This document shows positions 59,309-64,000 of a DNA stretch of 64,000 nucleotides, piece after piece. The stretch is from NCBI RefSeq assembly GCF_019279795.1, contig NC_056747.1:1001732906-1001796905 (forward strand). The letters are read 5' to 3'. Under the pieces are notes generated by a model. It made no database searches. It saw nothing but the letters and a program-made list of their open reading frames with translations, and had not been told where the DNA came from. Position 1 is the first letter of the stretch. Each line of letters begins with the position of its first letter. This DNA comes from Protopterus annectens. Lineage: Eukaryota; Chordata; Ceratodontiformes; Protopteridae. The translations under genes and the position numbers were made by a program.

Positions 59309-59359
59309 TTATAAGCATATATAGATAAATATAGATATATATACATACATGGGTTCCAT

Positions 59360-59650
59360 TGGTTTAATCGACCACAACATTTGGTCGACTATACAGATAG
59401 TCAAAGGGAGAGCAAGATCGACAATCCCCAAGTAGTGGGATATTCCCATTCCCCATGGATTGTGTGATCTTGGAAATAATATATACAATTAGTGAGGAGT
59501 TTGGGGGAGTAGCCCCCACATTGGGGGATGATGTTTATGTTTTACTTTTTTTTTTTATTTGCATATGCCTAGAAGTGGTAGTGTATGTGTACTAGGAAAT
59601 CGACATTTCCATCTTCACCGCAAAATGGTTTACCTTCAGGATGTTAACTG
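59360..59650. repeat. G-rich hairpin module, copy 3, in a MITE-like context
   Basis: Contains TTTGGGGGAGTAGCCCCCAC and CATTGGGGGATG, then a T-rich run, resembling the modules at 21965 and 24680. Short inverted repeats GGTCGAC and TTACCTTCAG/CTGAAGGTAA surround it. Ends are not defined. Confidence 0.4.
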
Positions 59651-59657
59651 AAGGTAA

Positions 59658-59713
<56 letters not shown>

Positions 59714-59715
<2 letters not shown>

Positions 59716-60271
59716 GTCTACTTGAAAAGGCCAAAATCTCTAAACACTGACGACGAGAAAACCAACACTGGAAGATCGACAACAGAGAAGACCAACAGTT
59801 AAGAATCCCAACGCTGAGAACACCGACATGTAAAGGTAAGTGTGCGATAGGGATGTACGTTAGGGTCATGGTGTGGTTAAGGTAAGTGTGTGATAGTGAC
59901 AGATGTTAGGGTAGGGTGCGGGTAAGATAAGTGTGCGATAGTGACAGAGTTAAGCGTTAGGGGCGGATTAAGTGAGTTAGGGTTAGGGTGCGGGTAAGGT
60001 AAGTGTGCGATAGTGACGGATCTTAGGCTTAGGATTTGGGCTAAGGTTAGTGCATAGATAGTTGTCTATGTAAGGTTTAGTGGTGGTTTGTAAGGTTTTT
60101 GGTGTGCTTGTGTTGTGTGTGTGTTTTTTGGGAAAGGTATTTGTTTTGTTGATAGTCAGGATTGTGGTTTGTCGGGCATGTGAAGTTTTTGAACTTTCTT
60201 TTTTTTTTCGGTTTTGTCGTGTCGGTTATTTCGTTGTCGGTGTTTTGGTGTGTCGGTGTTATCAGGTAGAC

Positions 60272-60273
<2 letters not shown>
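59714..60273. mobile_element. 560-bp TIR element flanked by (TA)n, with telomere-like internal repeats
   Basis: Ends are GGGTCTACTTGA on the left and its inverted counterpart TATCAGGTAGACCC on the right. Weaker inverted similarity (ACCGACA/ACCAACA-rich) extends about 60 bp inward. The interior (about 59836-60045) has four imperfect tandem units beginning GTAAGTGTG(C/T)GATAG and ending in GTTAGGG-type words. Both sides are (TA)n (59659-59713 and 60274-60321), consistent with a TA target but not proof of it. Confidence 0.6.
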
Positions 60274-60325
<52 letters not shown>

Positions 60326-60462
60326 GTGTGCATGTGGGTGTCTTTGTGTATATCTTCATCTGTCACTAGGACTGAACAAAAGCGAGTGATAAAAAAATAG
60401 ATTCTGCACTCAAACTATTGCACACTACTATAGGTGCTCCACACATAACACATTCAATCAAG

Positions 60463-60463
60463 G

Positions 60464-60547
<84 letters not shown>
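60463..60547. repeat. (CA)n microsatellite
   Basis: About 84 bp of uninterrupted CA. The 200-codon frame crossing it is an artefact. Confidence 0.97.
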
Positions 60548-60548
<1 letters not shown>

Positions 60549-61685
60549 TCCAATATCATGTACACAAAGATTAAAGCACAACACAACTCACACACAGAAA
60601 TATCACTTCCAGCACCTATTGCAAAGTGACAAGCCTAACTGCATCTCTGGTTTGGGGGGAAACTACTCTCCCCTTACCCCTTTATGTATATTCCAACTCC
60701 AGGACTGCACAACTGTAGGGAAATTACATTTTCCCATATTCCCAATCCCCACTATACTTTTATCTACACAAGTAAAACAAGGTGAGCTGAGCATCGCTTT
60801 GACATATCTTGTGACACAGCAAAAGTCATTTGATCAGTTACCTCACATCTGTTTATGTTCCACACTGCAAAGTTTACACAGTATGCACTTGTCATGTTGT
60901 ATTTGGCTGAAACGTATGTTTCCTGCAGACTGTTCTTCTTTTTGTTTTTTCTCTATTTGGAATGCTAACTGGGGAGCTATGCTACCATGTCATGTACACA
61001 GTCTAATTGTTTCCATTTAGCGTAATTTCCCATGGTCAGAGCATACAGGTAAAATGGCAGAAAACTCACTTTACTGTTCACCTTAATGTTCAAATGATCT
61101 GAGTATGAGTAAGACCATTTGAGACCATTGTCTCACATTGACTTATTATTTTTATTCACATTTACCTAGTTACAAGTTATGAAAACTAATGATAGATGAT
61201 TTTGTTTGGTAATACTATGTGAATTATAACTGGTCAACAATGACACAACTAATTAGCCGTACATTTTGTGTCTATGAAAAGGGATCGAACTCATCTGGCA
61301 AAGTGCATGTGTTAGAAGCTTTTCTTACTTTTCTCTGGCTGTTTATTCTTTTTTATGTACTTATCATATGCCCTATACTAAAAGCTGAGTAGAAACAGAA
61401 ACTACAGATGTGTTATGGTATATTACAAACACGAAGAAATGGTACGGCATGAAGAAATGGTACGTCATGATGATTTCCTTCTGTTTATTATCCTGTTTTC
61501 AAACCGGTTATGAATTTCCAGCCATTTAACATTTAGGTGCTTCCCTAGGGTTCTGGGATGTCCATTAATTGCTTGGATATAGGTTATTTCTTTTTGTCTT
61601 TGTTCTATTTGACTATTTTATACTAGCTCTAGTAGGGTTATTGTATCAGTGGGGCCTCTCTAAAAGTAACTCTTCATCTGTTAGA
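60548..61685. other. no gene recognised
   Basis: No known protein. A tiny direct repeat of GAAGAAATGGTACG occurs at about 61434 and 61452. Confidence 0.3.
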
Positions 61686-61689
61686 TGAC

Positions 61690-62640
61690 TACAGGAAGGT
61701 CATCCAGTTTAGACACTGCATTACTAAGAGGATCTGGGCTGTATACAGAAGAAGGGTAGTTGCTGAGTACCTGAAAAAGAACACAAGTCTAGTTGCCTTG
61801 CTGCAGGAAACAATGATTATTATGAGAAATATGCAATTATTAATTATACCACAGCTGGAAGAGATGGCAATGGCTGGGTAGGAACAGGTAAGAGAGTAAT
61901 TGTCAGTCAAGTGTTAAGGTCAAAGTTGTATAACACTTTAAATGTTCAAGATGGCAGTGTGCTGATTGTAAAGGTGAGTATGTATTAGGTAGAAATAATA
62001 TTACCCATGGTTCATAGACCCATTGAGGGTGGTGCTATCCTATTTAAGGAGATACTTAGTCCTCTGAATGGTCTTAGGAAAATACACCTCAGTGCTGACA
62101 GAAGGTGTTTTTATTATATTCCCTGATTCATGGTTCAGTCAGTTTCCTAATATGAGGGTGAGCTTTCTTACAGTCTCTAAATTTATGGCACATTTTGTTA
62201 TGGATTTCCATTATATGGAGGCTTGAAGAGCCTTTCATCGAGGTGAATTAAATTATACTTTTCTTAGCCATAATACAGAAGAAGCGAGTATGTTAGGCTT
62301 CAGGCTGCTGAGTCATTTGTTGGAGCCTGTAACGGGCTTTTTTAAATATGGTGGTTACAGATGTGATAGCCTTGTGGGTTAATACTTACCATTTGGTTTA
62401 AATGTAGAAGTTACCTAAAGTGGCTTTATTTACAGACTTTTGAACAGATTTTAATCCCAGAAGTTTTCTCTGGGGGACTTGAAAGAAAAGGAAAGTTCCT
62501 AACATAAAATACGATTCTATACACAAAACCATAGCTTGTCTCTGTGTGAATGGATACCTCTAACAGCCCTTCCCTTTAAAAGGGAGATCAGGTAGGGGTT
62601 CCCCTTTTGATGTTATGTTATACACTGATGACAGAAATGT
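61690..62640 (+). pseudogene. L1/Tx1-like LINE remnant
   Basis: A plus-strand frame at about 61745-61830 reads RVVAEYLKKNTSLVALLQET, which resembles the start of an L1/Tx1-type endonuclease (helix followed by LQET). Near 62225 there is RAFHRGELNYTFLSHNTEEA, resembling the end of that endonuclease (W/R-x-FHP, YTF-SH and so on). Near 62570, PFKREIR then a stop then GFPF resembles the RT motif R-G-x-RQGxPLS. The order is right, but the spacing implies large deletions. Stops and frameshifts are frequent. Assignment is by motif pattern only. Confidence 0.45.
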
Positions 62641-63234
62641 TGTATTTTATGGTGGGGTAACATTCTATGCAAACTGATATTTGATGGCTAGCAGAGTTAC
62701 AGGTGACACTATCATGTGCTTAAGACAACTCAGTGGAAATTTACAAATAATACCTGTCTCACTGCTACCATTTCCCTCCATCTGGGGCATGATGGTAAAC
62801 CTAGTATTTTTTTATTTTTATTTTTTTTTATTTTACCCATTTTTGCATGCAATAAGCCTAGTTAATGCATCCTCAGACATTGTAGGTGGCCAGATAATTA
62901 CAGTATGTGGAGGATTAAACCTGTGAAGGATACTAAAAGAGCTAATCTAGCAGAACTGGTCCCCATGCTTTAATTCTCTTCAATACAATTTGATCAGATG
63001 AAAGTCTCTCAAACTGACTTACCTTGCTAGGATAAAGGTTGTCAGATTATGATCCTAATAAAATATGTTTTTATGCATAATATTACAAACCTTTTTCTGG
63101 ACAAATAGAAGGATTAATGCCAAAAAAAATGAACTGTCTGAGAACTGAAAAACCTATACAATGTTGACATAAATTAGTGACTTCTTTCAAAGCTAAAGGC
63201 CTAGCTGTGCCAAACATTGTGATGTATGGTCTCT
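62641..63234. other. no gene recognised
   Basis: An 81-codon frame (62681-62926) with a hydrophobic Phe/Tyr-rich run from a T-rich stretch; no recognised domain. It ends at the boundary of the LINE at 63235. Confidence 0.3.
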
Positions 63235-64000
63235 TTTCCTAGATTAGTATGGGAAAGAGTAGTGGAAGCTAGGTTAAGAAGGGAGGTGATGATTAATGAT
63301 CAGCAGTATGTTTTCATGCTGGGAAAGAGCACTACAGATGTGATGTTTGCTCTGAGAGTGTTGATGGAGAAATATAGAGAAGGTCAGAAGGAGTTGTATT
63401 GTGTCTTTGTGGACTTGGAGAAAGCATATGATAGGGTGCCTAGAGAGGAGTTGTGGTATTGTATGAGGAAGTCAGGAGTGGCAGAGAAGTATGTAAGAGT
63501 AGTACAGGATATGTACAAGGGTAGTGTGACAGCGGTGAAGTCTGTAGTGGGAGTGACAGATGCATTTAAGGTGGAGGTGGGATTACATCAAGGATCAGCT
63601 CTTAGCCCTTTCTTATTTGCAATGGTGATGTACAGGTTGACAGATGAGATCAGACAGGAGGCCGCATGGACTATGATGTTTGCAGATGACATTGTTATCT
63701 GTAGTGAGAGTAGAGACCAGGTTGAGGAGACCCTGGAGAGATGGAGATATGCTGTAGAGAGGAGAGGAATGAAGGTCAGCAGGACTAAGATAGAATATAT
63801 GTGTGTGAATGAGATGGAGGATAGAGGAATGGTGAGGATGCAGGGAATGGAGTTGGCAAAGGTGGATGAGTTAAGTACTTGGGATCAAAAGTTCAGAGTA
63901 ATGGTGAGTGTTGAAGAGAGGTGAAGAAGAGAGTACAGGCAGGGTGGAATGAGTGGAGAAGAGTGTCAGGAGTGATATGTGACAGATGGGTACCAGTAAG
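63235..64000 (+). pseudogene. RTE-like LINE reverse transcriptase, runs off the window
   Basis: A well-preserved RT: QYVFMLGKSTTDVMFALRVL, LYCVFVDLEKAYDRVPREEL (first catalytic Asp), GLHQGSALSPFLFAMVMYRL, and MMFADDIVICSE with the catalytic Asp pair (FADD, 63679-63690), then a thumb region with RRGMKVSRTKIEYMCVN. The frame is open from the start to about 63870. There a frameshift leads into YLGSKVQSNGEC, a stop, then REVKKRVQAGWNEWRRVSG, and the sequence continues to the window edge. The 5' edge at about 63235 is abrupt (5' truncation in the fingers region). The clade is given as RTE-like from the overall motif style; it is unlike the CR1 copies. Confidence 0.8.

Noticed and set aside
59836-60045. 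true telomere or chromosome end
   Set aside because: The TTAGGG words are few, imperfect and enclosed in a TIR element.
62681-62926. small membrane protein
   Set aside because: The hydrophobic run comes from a T-rich low-complexity stretch next to LINE remnants.

Overview
This window is eukaryotic, repeat-dominated DNA, most likely from a non-mammalian vertebrate with a large genome (an amphibian is plausible, but the sequence alone does not settle the species). The reasons are the mixture of CR1-type LINEs with an ORF1 esterase, a Penelope-like element with a GIY-YIG endonuclease, DIRS-type tyrosine-recombinase retrotransposons, a gamma/epsilon-like endogenous retrovirus, PIF/Harbinger and hAT-like DNA transposon remains, a tRNA-derived SINE and long (TA)n and (CA)n tracts. 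I see no convincing cellular gene, no rRNA and no functional tRNA gene. Practically every coding stretch belongs to a transposable element and almost all are broken.

Layout. 1-3.4 kb: two CR1 ORF1 starts, each behind a 5'UTR-like region with internal direct repeats. 3.5-3.7 kb: a 146-bp inverted-repeat insertion with a hammerhead-like motif. 3.7-15.8 kb: a head-to-tail array of two CR1 subfamilies (here LINE-1 and LINE-2). A 4.17-kb piece of it (4683-8854) is repeated at 10654-14829, and the gap between the two copies is exactly one 5'-truncated Penelope-like element (8855-10653). 15.8-23.7 kb: non-coding, with tandem repeats and remnants of DNA transposons and another LINE. 23.7-26.4 kb: a minus-strand CR1 interrupted by a 370-bp MITE with an 8-bp target duplication. 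27.8-28 kb: (TA)n/(AC)n. 28.2-32.4 kb: DIRS copy 1 (gag-like, RT, RNase H) with an inverted-duplication insertion. 32.4-33 kb: a second Penelope fragment. 33.9-34.4 kb: Harbinger transposase remnant. 35-37.7 kb: a decayed CR1. 38.9-39.7 kb: a compound (GT)n array. 39.7-42.4 kb: DIRS copy 2, with RNase H and tyrosine recombinase. 43.0-44.7 kb: a very homogeneous 48-bp minisatellite of about 35 copies. 46.2-49.7 kb: a decayed CR1 carrying two tRNA-derived SINEs whose tails match the CR1 3' end. 49.9-59.2 kb: a full-length minus-strand endogenous retrovirus inserted in a (TA)n tract. 59.7-60.3 kb: a TIR element with telomere-like internal repeats. 61.7-62.6 kb: an L1/Tx1-type LINE remnant. 63.2-64 kb: a RTE-like LINE RT running off the end.

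How the parts relate: the CR1 elements supply the endonuclease/RT machinery whose 3' tail the SINEs copy. The Penelope RT is the probable source of the short hammerhead-like insertions, four of which lie in the window. The most interesting signals are the Penelope element sitting exactly at a tandem-duplication junction, the family of short hammerhead-like motifs tied to inverted repeats, and the insertion-linked inverted duplication inside DIRS copy 1. All identifications were made by eye from translated motifs, without database searches.
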